Shown here: in pieces, positions 40,274 to 49,038 of the stretch
How positions within the stretch are numbered: the stretch's first letter is position 1
Layout of the letters: each line of letters starts with the position of its first letter
Assembly (NCBI GenBank): GCA_023229785.1
Contig: JALNYV010000005.1
Coordinates: 14,175-78,174 of the forward strand
DNA: 64,000 nt
Source: Candidatus Dojkabacteria bacterium
GTDB taxonomy: Bacteria; Patescibacteria; Dojkabacteria; SC72
Reading direction: 5' to 3'
The notes under the pieces: generated by a model
Told to the model about the DNA's origin: nothing
Seen by the model: the letters and a program-made list of their open reading frames with translations, nothing else
Databases searched by the model: none
Translations under genes and position numbers: made by a program

Positions 40274-41257
40274 TCAACTAAGTTTATTTAACTTATTCCA
40301 ATTGCTCTCCCACATGGTGATGAGATTATACCCTAAAGATTTTATTTTCTTTTCTCTTTCTATCGTGGCTTGATATAATTCACCAGCTAGTTTATCGGGT
40401 TTTCTGAAATTGCATTTATCATTAGGGCCATATAATTCAGGGTTGCCATGCCAGCAATCACCATGAAATTCATAAATGGTGTTTGTCTCTCTGCAATAAC
40501 CATCAGCTCTCCAATGTTGGGATCCAGGAATCACATATTCCCCACCATTTTCCATATGCAATATGTTAATTCCTTCTGATTTCATTATTGATTCTAGCCA
40601 AAGAATACACGAATGTGAATATCCAACCAATGTTGGATAATTATAGTTAATAGGAATATCATGTTTATGTAAATAATTCAATACAGTTTTAATGCAAACA
40701 TTTAATTCTTCTGATATTTGTACAGAGGTCTTATTTTGAGTAATATACAAGTCTGTCAGATACTCTCTATCTTCTAGTAGAGGCAACACATCAACTATAT
40801 TAATTTGACTACCAAATTCAACCCCGTGATTGTTGACGTTGGTTTGTTTTCCTTTATCACGAAACTCAGGAACTTGTAGAATATGTTCGACACCATGATT
40901 TTTTAAATTAGTTTGCTTGATTTGCTCTCTAAGCATTGGTGATTGTAGAGTATGTTCTGTTCCATAATGTTCAAGACTGGATTGTTTCTTCTTATCTTTT
41001 ACTGTTTCTAGTTGACTAACATTTTTAATACCATGCATTTTTATCATAGTATTTTCTCTATTTATATTACCACACTTAGGACAGCCTCCTAGTCTAAGAT
41101 GGTTCTTGGCTGGTGTTTCAACATCTCCATGAATGGGACATGTGATTATAATATTAGCATAGGTGGTGGTGTATATTGCTTTTGAATAGTCAAACTTATC
41201 CCCATGTATAAGGTTTGCCTTCTCTATAAATTCAGCAGTAGTTAGTTTTTTGGCCAT
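40274..41257 (-). CDS. Homing endonuclease, zinc-repeat plus TNL-repeat hybrid
   Basis: 327 aa. One zinc repeat (HGDKFDYSKAIYTTTYANIIITCPIHGD ... GGCPKCGN, residues 17-65), then four TNL-type repeats (SLEHYGTEHTLQS, TNLKNHGVEHILQV, TNVNNHGVEFGSQ), helix-turn-helix (NKTSVQISEELNVCIKTVLNYL) and the nuclease module (WRADGYC, NTIYEFHGDCWHGNP, SLGYNLITMWESNW). It therefore combines the front of the 696-2171 type with the back of the 19912-21291 type. Follows another endonuclease (41309-42673) in the same direction. Confidence 0.86.
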   Translation of the reverse strand: MAKKLTTAEFIEKANLIHGDKFDYSKAIYTTTYANIIITCPIHGDVETPAKNHLRLGGCPKCGNINRENTMIKMHGIKNVSQLETVKDKKKQSSLEHYGTEHTLQSPMLREQIKQTNLKNHGVEHILQVPEFRDKGKQTNVNNHGVEFGSQINIVDVLPLLEDREYLTDLYITQNKTSVQISEELNVCIKTVLNYLHKHDIPINYNYPTLVGYSHSCILWLESIMKSEGINILHMENGGEYVIPGSQHWRADGYCRETNTIYEFHGDCWHGNPELYGPNDKCNFRKPDKLAGELYQATIEREKKIKSLGYNLITMWESNWNKLNKLS

Positions 41258-41308
41258 ACGATAATACTACCAATCCACTAAATAATCAACTACTATTTTT
41301 AATAAAAT

Positions 41309-42673
41309 TCATATTTTAAACACTTCTCGAATTCTATCAATAACTACTGGTTTGTATTGAAGCAATTCTGTATATCCAGAAAATTTAGAATTTGAAAAGA
41401 ATTTGTAATCTTCCAATTCCCTTAACAACTCTTGCTCAGCACAAAAAGCTTCATATATGGGCATAGGTTCTTGGTATAATAGTTTAATATCCATACCTCT
41501 ATACTCAGTCCTACTATATCTATGATAAACTGACTTTGCTGTGATTCCAATTTTAATAAAATGTTCCTTCCCTTTGGTAATATTCATGGCATATAAAATA
41601 CCAGGAATATCTTGCTGATCTGGATTATTTTTGAAATATTCGTGAGTATAGCCACCTTTACCACCTTTTGCTTTTTCACGAGCACACGTGGGGCAACCCT
41701 GTCCAACTATGTGATTACATGGTCTTTGTTGGAATTCCCCATGAATTGGGCAGGTTATTGATACTTTTTCATCACCTCTCATATAAACTGAATTAGCATA
41801 AGTGTATTTGTTATTGTGTATAATATTGGATCTGGTTATAAAATCATCAAGAGTATTTCTTTTGTTAAATCCGCTAATATTTAATCCACACTGTCTACAC
41901 CCAGCATGTTGCAATAATATACTTTTTGGTGTTATATAAAATTCACCATGTTCCTTACATATAATTTTAATTTTAGTGTTTATATTTTTATATTTTACTA
42001 ATGAATAATCATAATTAGGTGTTCCTTTATCTGCATGAATTTGTTTAATTTTAGTTAAAATATCTTCTTGCTTGTAGGCGACTCCTTTTCCACTGCATAA
42101 CTTACAACCATTTCCCTTTAGGTGATCCATTGGAACTTGTTCAAAAATACCATGGGTGGGGCATATAATCTTAACTTTGGTGTGTGTATTTTTATATTCA
42201 ACCAATGAATAATCAAACTTATCTTTGTGAATGATCCTTGACTGTCTTATGAATTCCTCTGTTGGAGTCTTGGCTTTAGATCCCCTTAAGTTCTCAGCAC
42301 ACTGGGGGCAACCTGCTTTAGCGTTGATGTGATCATCAGGTGTTTGGTTGAATACTCCATGATTTGGACAAATTACACAAACTTTAGTTTTGCAATTTCT
42401 ATATTCTACCAATGAATATTCGTATCTACCTTTATGAATTTCCATCGCTTTTAATATAAAATTTTCCACAGTTGATTTAATATTGCCAGCACACACAGGA
42501 CAACCACTTTTGCTTGATATGTGGTTGTTGGGACTTTGTATAAATTTCCCATGTTCTGGGCAAATTATACTGACTTTAGAGTGTGCTGCTGTATATTCCA
42601 CCATTGAATAATCATATTTATCACCATGAACTGCTCTAGCTCTTTCTAAAAATTTTGCTTGTTTCGGTCCCAC
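41309..42673 (-). CDS. Homing endonuclease, zinc repeats with GIY-YIG/T5orf172-like end
   Basis: 454 aa from GTG 42673. Five zinc repeats (HGDKYDYSMVEY...GCPVCAG through HNNKYTYANSVY...GCPTCARE, residues 15-345), then a C-terminal domain GILYAMNITKGKEHFIKIGITAKSVYHRYSRTEYRG ... AFCAEQELLRELEDY ... FSGYTELLQ. The DNA-binding part matches 696-2171, but the nuclease is the type used by 23884-25011. So the two catalytic modules are exchangeable on one scaffold. The AAGGA ribosome-binding site lies in a hairpin (42678-42710). It lies directly after the gp13-like gene. Confidence 0.84.
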   Translation of the reverse strand: MGPKQAKFLERARAVHGDKYDYSMVEYTAAHSKVSIICPEHGKFIQSPNNHISSKSGCPVCAGNIKSTVENFILKAMEIHKGRYEYSLVEYRNCKTKVCVICPNHGVFNQTPDDHINAKAGCPQCAENLRGSKAKTPTEEFIRQSRIIHKDKFDYSLVEYKNTHTKVKIICPTHGIFEQVPMDHLKGNGCKLCSGKGVAYKQEDILTKIKQIHADKGTPNYDYSLVKYKNINTKIKIICKEHGEFYITPKSILLQHAGCRQCGLNISGFNKRNTLDDFITRSNIIHNNKYTYANSVYMRGDEKVSITCPIHGEFQQRPCNHIVGQGCPTCAREKAKGGKGGYTHEYFKNNPDQQDIPGILYAMNITKGKEHFIKIGITAKSVYHRYSRTEYRGMDIKLLYQEPMPIYEAFCAEQELLRELEDYKFFSNSKFSGYTELLQYKPVVIDRIREVFKI

Positions 42674-42677
42674 GAAA

Positions 42678-42710
42678 GATCCTTATTAATGATTATAATT
42701 AACAAGGATC
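42678..42710 (-). promoter_or_regulatory. Hairpin hiding the endonuclease ribosome-binding site
   Basis: Thirteen-bp stem (one G-U) GATCCTTGTTAAT / ATTAATAAGGATC with a 7-nt loop. The right arm includes AAGGA, 6 nt before GTG 42673. No perfect late box is visible inside it. Confidence 0.6.
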
Positions 42711-42743
42711 GTATTATATTTTAAGCATAAAGTCAACAAATAC

Positions 42744-45695
42744 TTACCCAAAACACATCGTTGAGGCCATGCCCCAGTCTTCGGGCCTATCAGCAACGTA
42801 ATCAAAGATTTCAGCCATACACTCGTCTATAGCTTCTTTAGCAGCCATTCTAAGATCATTAGCATTAAGTGTAATATTACCGCCAGCACCTGGAAGTGAA
42901 GCATATTTACCTCTTGTTTCTGCTAACATCAACCTGGTAACAGCTGTTGCATATCTACGAATCCACGGTCTAGCATAACGATCCGACATTATTTCCTGCT
43001 CAGTCCGCTCCATAGAGACCTCCATACTCACATATGGTTCAGTCATTGGAAATCTATGGTGAATCCACAACTCTCTGGTTTGTTCATTCCACGTAAAAGT
43101 AAGCTTAGCAGCGAATAACTGCTCCATTGTTTTTGTATATTCAGTCATGATATGATAACTTAGTAAGTCAAATGTCCCCATGTTATAGAGTTGTTGCAAT
43201 ACAACTTGGCCATACAATCCAGCACCATGAGCAGACGATAAAAACGAAGATGTTAATCTGTATATTCCCATAATCTCAACAATCTTATCCATTCCACCAA
43301 TCTTATTTGATAATACATAGCGTTGAGTTTCAGGTGACACTTGCATAAACATAAATCCACGTTTGTAGGCTAACCCAGAGTGAGCTCTAAGCTCATTTAA
43401 TGCTCTTGTTATGGCATAATCAAGTTGTTGTGGTTCTACCTCCACATCTACCGCAGGATAGCCTAATTCATATCTAATTTCTGTCATTAATGTTAATCTT
43501 TGATCGTTAGTTCCATCAGTACCTATGCCTAATTGATCATACGATGGTTGACTAGAAACACTATCAGTTCCAGGTTTTGGATCATAAAAATTATAACGGG
43601 TTCCCAATGATTGAAATAGTGTAATGTCTGCTAATTGAATGTAAGACATACTATTAACACTAGTATCTGTAAATAATAAGTTTCCATTTCCTGTTAATTC
43701 TACAGTAGCTGAGACTGGAGCAATCTCCCACACGGTACCATTCCACAATAATAATTTATTCATAGTAGAATTAAACCAAGTGGATCCCACAGTGGGGGCA
43801 GGACTAGATGTTGAATACACTACAGAAATCCAAGCAACACCATTCCACATCTGAACGGATGAATTTGTTGTATTGAACCAATATGATCCAATGGGAAGAT
43901 TTGCAAGATCGCTTTCTGATATCACAGGAGTTATATTAGCCCAAACAAAGCTTCCGTTGATAGCCTTCCACGAGGCAGAAGTGGGATTATACCAAACAAC
44001 ACCCACTGGCAATTGTGCTGTGGGATCTGTGGGATAATTTATATAATTTACAACAACAAAACAATTATTTTTCCAAATATTTAATGTATCTAGTGTTGAG
44101 TTAAACCAAAGCGAACCCTCCACCATAACTAATTTTACTGATGGGTCTGTAGCTTGTTGATAGAAGGTTGTTGCTGATTTCCAAATAGAATTTACAGAAT
44201 CCCACACCTTCAATTGATTCAATGTGGTATCCCACCACAAATCACACGATGTTCTAGTAATTGGATTTTGAGGATATGAAATAACTTCAACAATATCCCA
44301 AACCAACGTGCTACCATTGTATTGTTTTAATGTTTGACTGGTGGGGTTATACCAAAATTTACCAGGTGCGGGAGTTCCAGGTTGTATTTCTGATACAGCG
44401 ACGTTGATTTGTTGATTCCACCCTGGGTTTGGAATATTCCAAGCGTTTAGTGTATTCGCAGATTCGTTGAACCAGTATGCACCATCTGTTAAATTAGTAG
44501 GATCTTCATGATATTTAACTTCATCCACCACCACCCACATTTCAAATATACTATCCCACTTATATAATGTGGTGTGTTCAGTATCATACCAGAAGGCTCC
44601 GCTAGTTACTGGATTTATAGTGGAAGGATCTGCAGTAGATATTGTGGTGTATATGTTACACCATGATGTTCCATTCCACACATAACCGCTTGTTCCATTA
44701 AACCAATATGATGTATCTGCAATTGGATTTTGAGGATCCACAACAGATGTTATAATAGTTGGTGTAGTCCAAGCACTTCCATTCCACAATTTTAATACAA
44801 AAGTTGTGGGATTTAACCAATATGTTCCAATTGATAAAACGGTTGGCGTAGTATCTTGAATTATGACTGGTAATTCTACATTAGCTGATCCATTCCACTG
44901 GTATAGTTTTGCCAAGGTTGCATTCCAATAGAATGCATTTGTATTTGGTGCATATGGACCTTGAGTGGGGTTGCTTATAAGTGATAGTTGTTTGTTGATT
45001 TCAGCAACAAGATCTACATAATGTGTTGAATTTGCTCCTGCTACAGATATAGTATATTTCATAGGAGCAGGCGCACCATATACAGGATCTACCGGTGTAT
45101 TAGGTCTAGGTATCAAACCAACTTGAATTTGGAATTCATATGTGATTCCTGGCATTAGTTCAGTAAAGGCGTTTGGATCAACACCAACAACACTCTGTTC
45201 TGAGTTTAGTATTACTATTTGAGTTCCACTAGTTCCAGAAGAGCCATCAACCAGATAATCCATAGAATAGGCATGAACTCCTTCTATAAAATATCTACGT
45301 TGATTATCTACAGGAAATCCAGTGATATAATATGGAGTATTGGGAGTTAATCCTGTTACATCAAAAAATGTAGTTGTGACATCATCATAAAATGCTCCAA
45401 CTATGTTTGCTGTACCTAATTTATCACCCGCAAACAAATTATAATCAACGGTTGGATCTGAGTTGTATAATGTTCCATTAACTGGAATCTTACCTACTGC
45501 CGTTGGGGTTGTGTCAATGGTGATTATCATTCCATTGTAGGCTTGACTTAAAGATCCACAACCTACAGCAGGAGCTGGAACGTTCCAACTGATTCTACCA
45601 GTGGTGGGTCCAGTTCTATCAAATTTGAGTGAAATATTTAGAGATTCTGCTCTGAGCATCCCAGGAGCATCTGTGCTGATATCATATTGTCCCAT
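42744..45695 (-). CDS. Neck protein, gp13-like C-terminus fused to repeat fibre region
   Basis: 983 aa from ATG 45695 (MGQYDIST), chosen for TTAGGA upstream and a GATAAATA box about 30 nt further. N-terminal beta domains (residues 1-240, fibronectin-like: LSLKFDRTGPTTGRISWNVPAP); eleven repeats of about 43 residues (245-690) with 'GSxWFNxTxNxLxxWNGxxW'; then a C-terminal 290 residues like the T4-group neck protein gp13: LMTEIRYELGYPAVDVEVEPQQLDYAITRALNELR, SNKIGGMDKIVEIMGIYRL, EDWGMASTMCFG. T4 gp13 is 309 aa, so the C-terminal part alone equals a whole gp13 and the rest is an added appendage, perhaps a collar fibre. Confidence 0.78.
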   Translation of the reverse strand: MGQYDISTDAPGMLRAESLNISLKFDRTGPTTGRISWNVPAPAVGCGSLSQAYNGMIITIDTTPTAVGKIPVNGTLYNSDPTVDYNLFAGDKLGTANIVGAFYDDVTTTFFDVTGLTPNTPYYITGFPVDNQRRYFIEGVHAYSMDYLVDGSSGTSGTQIVILNSEQSVVGVDPNAFTELMPGITYEFQIQVGLIPRPNTPVDPVYGAPAPMKYTISVAGANSTHYVDLVAEINKQLSLISNPTQGPYAPNTNAFYWNATLAKLYQWNGSANVELPVIIQDTTPTVLSIGTYWLNPTTFVLKLWNGSAWTTPTIITSVVDPQNPIADTSYWFNGTSGYVWNGTSWCNIYTTISTADPSTINPVTSGAFWYDTEHTTLYKWDSIFEMWVVVDEVKYHEDPTNLTDGAYWFNESANTLNAWNIPNPGWNQQINVAVSEIQPGTPAPGKFWYNPTSQTLKQYNGSTLVWDIVEVISYPQNPITRTSCDLWWDTTLNQLKVWDSVNSIWKSATTFYQQATDPSVKLVMVEGSLWFNSTLDTLNIWKNNCFVVVNYINYPTDPTAQLPVGVVWYNPTSASWKAINGSFVWANITPVISESDLANLPIGSYWFNTTNSSVQMWNGVAWISVVYSTSSPAPTVGSTWFNSTMNKLLLWNGTVWEIAPVSATVELTGNGNLLFTDTSVNSMSYIQLADITLFQSLGTRYNFYDPKPGTDSVSSQPSYDQLGIGTDGTNDQRLTLMTEIRYELGYPAVDVEVEPQQLDYAITRALNELRAHSGLAYKRGFMFMQVSPETQRYVLSNKIGGMDKIVEIMGIYRLTSSFLSSAHGAGLYGQVVLQQLYNMGTFDLLSYHIMTEYTKTMEQLFAAKLTFTWNEQTRELWIHHRFPMTEPYVSMEVSMERTEQEIMSDRYARPWIRRYATAVTRLMLAETRGKYASLPGAGGNITLNANDLRMAAKEAIDECMAEIFDYVADRPEDWGMASTMCFG

Positions 45696-45754
45696 GGTTT
45701 TTCCTAATTGTAGTGTATAGGAATATTTATCCAAATGGTGCAATAGAATGTGAG

Positions 45755-46792
45755 TTATATTTGAATGTTGTATTGCTTTAATAAATTGGTATATAATCTT
45801 TTATAGTAAGCATCAGCTAATATGGCATTTTCTCCTTCTGGGAATCTACCGTGAATTACGTATTTTGCATACTCAAAGGCTGTGTAACCATTAGAAGCTA
45901 TGGCAGATTCTCCTTCTGGAAATCTACCGTAAATCACACCTGTTGCATATCTATAGGCGGACTCTGGGTATTTCGCTATGTTGGATTCTTGTTCCTTCCA
46001 ACGTCCACCAATAATAAATTGAGCATATGTAGCAGCTAACGTATGATCCTTAGCTATTATAGGCTCCAACTTACGTATCCTTCTGTGTTTCATACTACAA
46101 AACCTATAAGCTTCGTGTGGATTTAAATTATTAATATTATCGGAGTATTTTTTAATCTCTTTGGCATTTTTTCTAAAAGAATATCCTGTATTATCAATTA
46201 CACTCAATAATTGCAATGGTTTGGTGTTAAAAAACACGGCTTGATTTTTTTCGTTGTTGTGTATGATTCCCTTACCTCTATCAACCACTCCAGTTATCCC
46301 AACTTTCCTCAACATCTTTCTAGCTGCTAAACCAGTAGTTTTAGTATCCTCAGTATCAAAAGTATTCATCATGATGCTATTATAGATAGAATGCCACAAT
46401 TGTCTAGTGTTACCGACAGCTGAATGTTTCCTAATATATGGGGTGAGTTTTTGTATCATCTCTTCTAGTTGGTTATCAGTGGTGACGTCCCATACATTAG
46501 ACATATCTGTCACCTTAAAAACTTGAATAAATTTAGCATCTTGTTGAAATGGAACTTCCATTTTTTTCTTGATAACATATTGGATAGGATAAGAGTAAAT
46601 TCCTAGAGGTGTATTATACATGCTTTGTGGGTTAACACCCAATTTATGAATATTCGTAAAGGTGACAAATATTGTGTTAATTTCACTCTTATATTTTTTA
46701 GCAATAGCCTTCAGTTCATCCAAAGGTGATGTCTTGGGATTCATCTCTGGATTTTTTCTAGCTTCTACTATTAAATATTCTGTGAGTCTCAC
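45755..46792 (-). CDS. Large leader-bearing protein with C-terminal GRFPEGE repeats
   Basis: 345 aa from GTG 46792 (overlaps upstream stop, GTGA). Leader MRLTEYLIVEARKNPEMN with I-V-E at residues 8-10, as in T4 capsid-targeting peptides. Residues 25-215 form a domain with TIFVTFTNIHKLGVNPQSMYNTPLGIYSYPI and GITGVVDRGKGIIHNNEKNQAVFFNTKPLQLL, which I have seen only as 'hypothetical' in phages. The last 110 residues are four repeats of the kind 'YAKYVIHGRFPEGENAI', different from the NP repeats but similar in length and style. Probably another head-packaged protein. Confidence 0.62.
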   Translation of the reverse strand: MRLTEYLIVEARKNPEMNPKTSPLDELKAIAKKYKSEINTIFVTFTNIHKLGVNPQSMYNTPLGIYSYPIQYVIKKKMEVPFQQDAKFIQVFKVTDMSNVWDVTTDNQLEEMIQKLTPYIRKHSAVGNTRQLWHSIYNSIMMNTFDTEDTKTTGLAARKMLRKVGITGVVDRGKGIIHNNEKNQAVFFNTKPLQLLSVIDNTGYSFRKNAKEIKKYSDNINNLNPHEAYRFCSMKHRRIRKLEPIIAKDHTLAATYAQFIIGGRWKEQESNIAKYPESAYRYATGVIYGRFPEGESAIASNGYTAFEYAKYVIHGRFPEGENAILADAYYKRLYTNLLKQYNIQI

Positions 46793-47190
46793 TCTTGTCC
46801 CCTCATTGCTTCACCATATCTAAGCCATTTTTTCATTAATAGTGTATTATTAGCAAAGTATTTTTTTACGAAACCGTTATATTCTTCTTCATCTTTAATG
46901 AATTTTAGATCCTTTAATGCTGTTAATAATACTTTCGTTGTTGGATTATCTATATATCTTACAACCCAAGCGGCAATAGCAACGGCTGTTAATTGAATAG
47001 CTTCAGATGGATTTTTGATATATCTAATTGCCCAGGAATATTGATTAATTGCTGCCATTTGCACAGCCAATGAAGGGTGCTCGATATGACGGATGGATAA
47101 TCCATCTTTAGTCACCAAATCAATCTGTTCTTTTTCAGATTTGGTATTCCAATCAACAGATTCAAGCATTAAATATTCTGTAAGTCTCAT
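46789..47190 (-). CDS. NP-repeat protein, putative capsid-targeted internal protein
   Basis: 133 aa. I start it at ATG 47190 (MRLTEYLMLESVDWNTKSEKEQ), because that gives the family leader and lies against the stop of the upstream gene; an ATG 24 nt upstream would add MSAPKRTN. Three repeats (HPSLAVQMAAI, NPSEAIQLTAV, NPTTKVLLTAL) and terminal block FANNTLLMKKWLRYGEAMR. Its leader is nearly identical to that of the next gene (MRLTEYLIVE), although the bodies are unrelated. Confidence 0.72.
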   Translation of the reverse strand: MRLTEYLMLESVDWNTKSEKEQIDLVTKDGLSIRHIEHPSLAVQMAAINQYSWAIRYIKNPSEAIQLTAVAIAAWVVRYIDNPTTKVLLTALKDLKFIKDEEEYNGFVKKYFANNTLLMKKWLRYGEAMRGQE

Positions 47191-47191
47191 A

Positions 47192-47737
47192 TTAGTTCGT
47201 TTGGGTGCTGACACCAGCTGATGATGATGGGTTAGAGGCTAGAGTTTCCGAAGCCTTTGAAGCCATATTCATAGCTTGTTCAATAGGTGTTAAAAGTTGT
47301 CTAGCGGCTTGATTGATTTGTTCTGGATTTGAACTAGAAGCTATTTTTACATATTGTTGCATTAATTCTGGAAATCTAGCACCATATTGAGCTATGATAA
47401 CAACTGATTGATTAGGCAAAGATTGTTTGGTTAAATCATCAAACTTCATCGCGGCGGCGGTTAATATTTTTAATGTTTTATTCTTTTTATTAGCATCATC
47501 TGTGGAAACTAACTCATCAGACAACTTAGAAACGCCAGCTAAGAATGCTGCCACAGTATTGGGGTGCATATATTGAGCAGTTTGACCTAAACCTGCAAGA
47601 ACGTGAGTGACACCTTCTGCTATTAAAGCTGGAGTCGTGAATTGTCTTTTTGCAATATGCTTAATATTTTCACGAATGTAGTTGTGTTGGGTTGTGTTTT
47701 TTATATCAACGTTGTATGCTTGTTTAATAAGGGACAT
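47192..47737 (-). CDS. Hypothetical late protein, helical
   Basis: 181 aa, almost entirely helical with an Ala/Ser-rich C-terminus (KASETLASNPSSSAGVSTQ). Starts MSLIKQAYNVDIKNTTQHN. No family recognised. A perfect late promoter (47764-47771) and AGGAA ribosome-binding site precede it, and it heads the operon that continues into the NP-repeat gene and the 345-aa gene. Virion or head-assembly protein by context. Confidence 0.6.
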   Translation of the reverse strand: MSLIKQAYNVDIKNTTQHNYIRENIKHIAKRQFTTPALIAEGVTHVLAGLGQTAQYMHPNTVAAFLAGVSKLSDELVSTDDANKKNKTLKILTAAAMKFDDLTKQSLPNQSVVIIAQYGARFPELMQQYVKIASSSNPEQINQAARQLLTPIEQAMNMASKASETLASNPSSSAGVSTQTN

Positions 47738-47763
47738 TGTATTTCCTAGTTGGGATTATCTAA

Positions 47764-47771
47764 TATTTATA
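47764..47771 (-). promoter_or_regulatory. T4-type late promoter
   Basis: Perfect TATAAATA on the minus strand, 27 nt upstream of ATG 47737. Confidence 0.75.
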
Positions 47772-47820
47772 CTCTTTGGAGGAACTTGCGACTATTTACT
47801 CCCAAACAAATGAAAGAATG

Positions 47821-47843
47821 CCACTTGTTCTTTAGACAAGTGG
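47821..47843 (-). terminator. Hairpin after the NP-repeat pair
   Basis: Eight-bp stem CCACTTGT / ACAAGTGG, loop containing CTAAAG on the minus strand. It may terminate the 48243-47848 gene. The CTAAAG loop also recalls the IS-like hairpins at 19992 and 62975, so an element end is an alternative. Confidence 0.45.
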
Positions 47844-47847
47844 TAGT

Positions 47848-48243
47848 TCAGTGATTCCTCATTACCTCACCATATCTAAGCCATTTCTTCATTAATAGTG
47901 TATTATTAGCGAAGAATTTTGTTAATGCTTGATTATATCCTATGTTACAGTTAATAAATTCTTGAGAAGTAAGACATTTTAACAACACTTTCTGGGTTGG
48001 ATTTTTAAAAAAATGAATAGCTGAGGTGTTTTCTTTAAATGCAGCCAGTTGAACTGCTTCTGATTGATTTTCAATATCTTGAATCGCTAACCCCCGTTTA
48101 CTAACTGCAGCTATTTGAACAGCTTCTGATGGGTTTTGAATTTTGCTAAGACCCAATAATTCTCTCTGTACCATAGCAATCTGTTGCTTTTCAGATTTAG
48201 TGTTCCAATCAATGTTTGGTTTTAATACTTCAAATAATTTCAT
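47848..48243 (-). CDS. NP-repeat protein, putative capsid-targeted internal protein
   Basis: 131 aa: leader MKLFEVLKPNIDWNTKSEKQQIAMV, three repeats (NPSEAVQIAAV, NQSEAVQLAAF, NPTQKVLLKCL) and terminal block FANNTLLMKKWLRYGEVMR. ATG overlaps the preceding stop (ATGA). Second of a pair with 48240-48638. Confidence 0.74.
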   Translation of the reverse strand: MKLFEVLKPNIDWNTKSEKQQIAMVQRELLGLSKIQNPSEAVQIAAVSKRGLAIQDIENQSEAVQLAAFKENTSAIHFFKNPTQKVLLKCLTSQEFINCNIGYNQALTKFFANNTLLMKKWLRYGEVMRNH

Positions 48244-48638
48244 GATTGTTCTCTCACTGCTTCGCCATATCTAAGCCATTTCTTCATCAATAGTGTATTA
48301 TTAGCAAAGTATTTTTTTACGAAGATTTCATACCTAGTTTGCATTCCAATGAACCCTGGCTCTTTTAGAGCTATTAATAATACTTTTTGTGAGGGATTTT
48401 TAATAAATAACACAGCATATCCACACCTCGCTGCCGCTTTTTGCATAACATGCTCTGTTGGGTTTTTAATATATTCCAACGAGCTTATATTTTTCAGGAT
48501 GGATTCTATTTGGACAAGCTCAGATGGATCATCAATTTTTCGAATTCCATTGAATGATCTTTTTACCATAGCTATCTGCTCTTTTTCAGATCTAGTGTTC
48601 CAATCAACTGGTGGTTTTGCTATTTCAAGCAATTTCAC
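48240..48638 (-). CDS. NP-repeat protein, putative capsid-targeted internal protein
   Basis: 132 aa from GTG 48638: leader MKLLEIAKPPVDWNTRSEKEQIAMV, repeats more divergent than usual (DPSELVQIESI, NPTEHVMQKAA, NPSQKVLLIAL) and terminal block FANNTLLMKKWLRYGEAVR. Its start overlaps the stop of the leader-bearing gene 48635-48949 by 4 nt. Confidence 0.74.
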   Translation of the reverse strand: MKLLEIAKPPVDWNTRSEKEQIAMVKRSFNGIRKIDDPSELVQIESILKNISSLEYIKNPTEHVMQKAAARCGYAVLFIKNPSQKVLLIALKEPGFIGMQTRYEIFVKKYFANNTLLMKKWLRYGEAVREQS

Positions 48639-48949
48639 TTGGTATGCCTATCTAAGAATTTTTGAAGTTTAATACGGGGAATATTTAAGTTATATTGATC
48701 ATCCTCATCAATATCCTTTACCCCTTTGAATTTAATTGATAGTGGAGTAGGGTTATGTATATCATCATAAGACCACTCAATTAATATTTTATTTTTAGGT
48801 CTGAGACTGATCGCATCCACATCACATTCAGCAACAGGGATGCTACAATATTTGTATATTTCATACTCTATAGTGGACACAGGTGTATTTTTAATAGCAT
48901 CCATCAACTGTTCTTTACTTTCAAGATATTGTTTAAATGTTTGTCCCAT
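48635..48949 (-). CDS. Small leader-bearing protein
   Basis: 104 aa. Leader MGQTFKQYLESKEQLMDAI is close to MHQTFKQFLVE of the DUF5661-like gene and to T4 internal-protein propeptides. The rest (YEIYKYCSIPVAECDVDAISLRPKNKILIEWSYDD) is unrecognised. A perfect late promoter lies at 48979-48986. First gene of an operon whose other members are NP-repeat proteins. Confidence 0.6.
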   Translation of the reverse strand: MGQTFKQYLESKEQLMDAIKNTPVSTIEYEIYKYCSIPVAECDVDAISLRPKNKILIEWSYDDIHNPTPLSIKFKGVKDIDEDDQYNLNIPRIKLQKFLDRHTK

Positions 48950-48978
48950 CTGTGTCTCTTTTTTGATTTGTTATACTT

Positions 48979-48986
48979 TATTTATA
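48979..48986 (-). promoter_or_regulatory. T4-type late promoter
   Basis: Perfect TATAAATA on the minus strand, 30 nt upstream of ATG 48949. Confidence 0.75.
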
Positions 48987-49038
48987 TCAACTCCAATAAG
49001 TCATAGTTATCGAATGATTACTTGACTATATACTGTAT

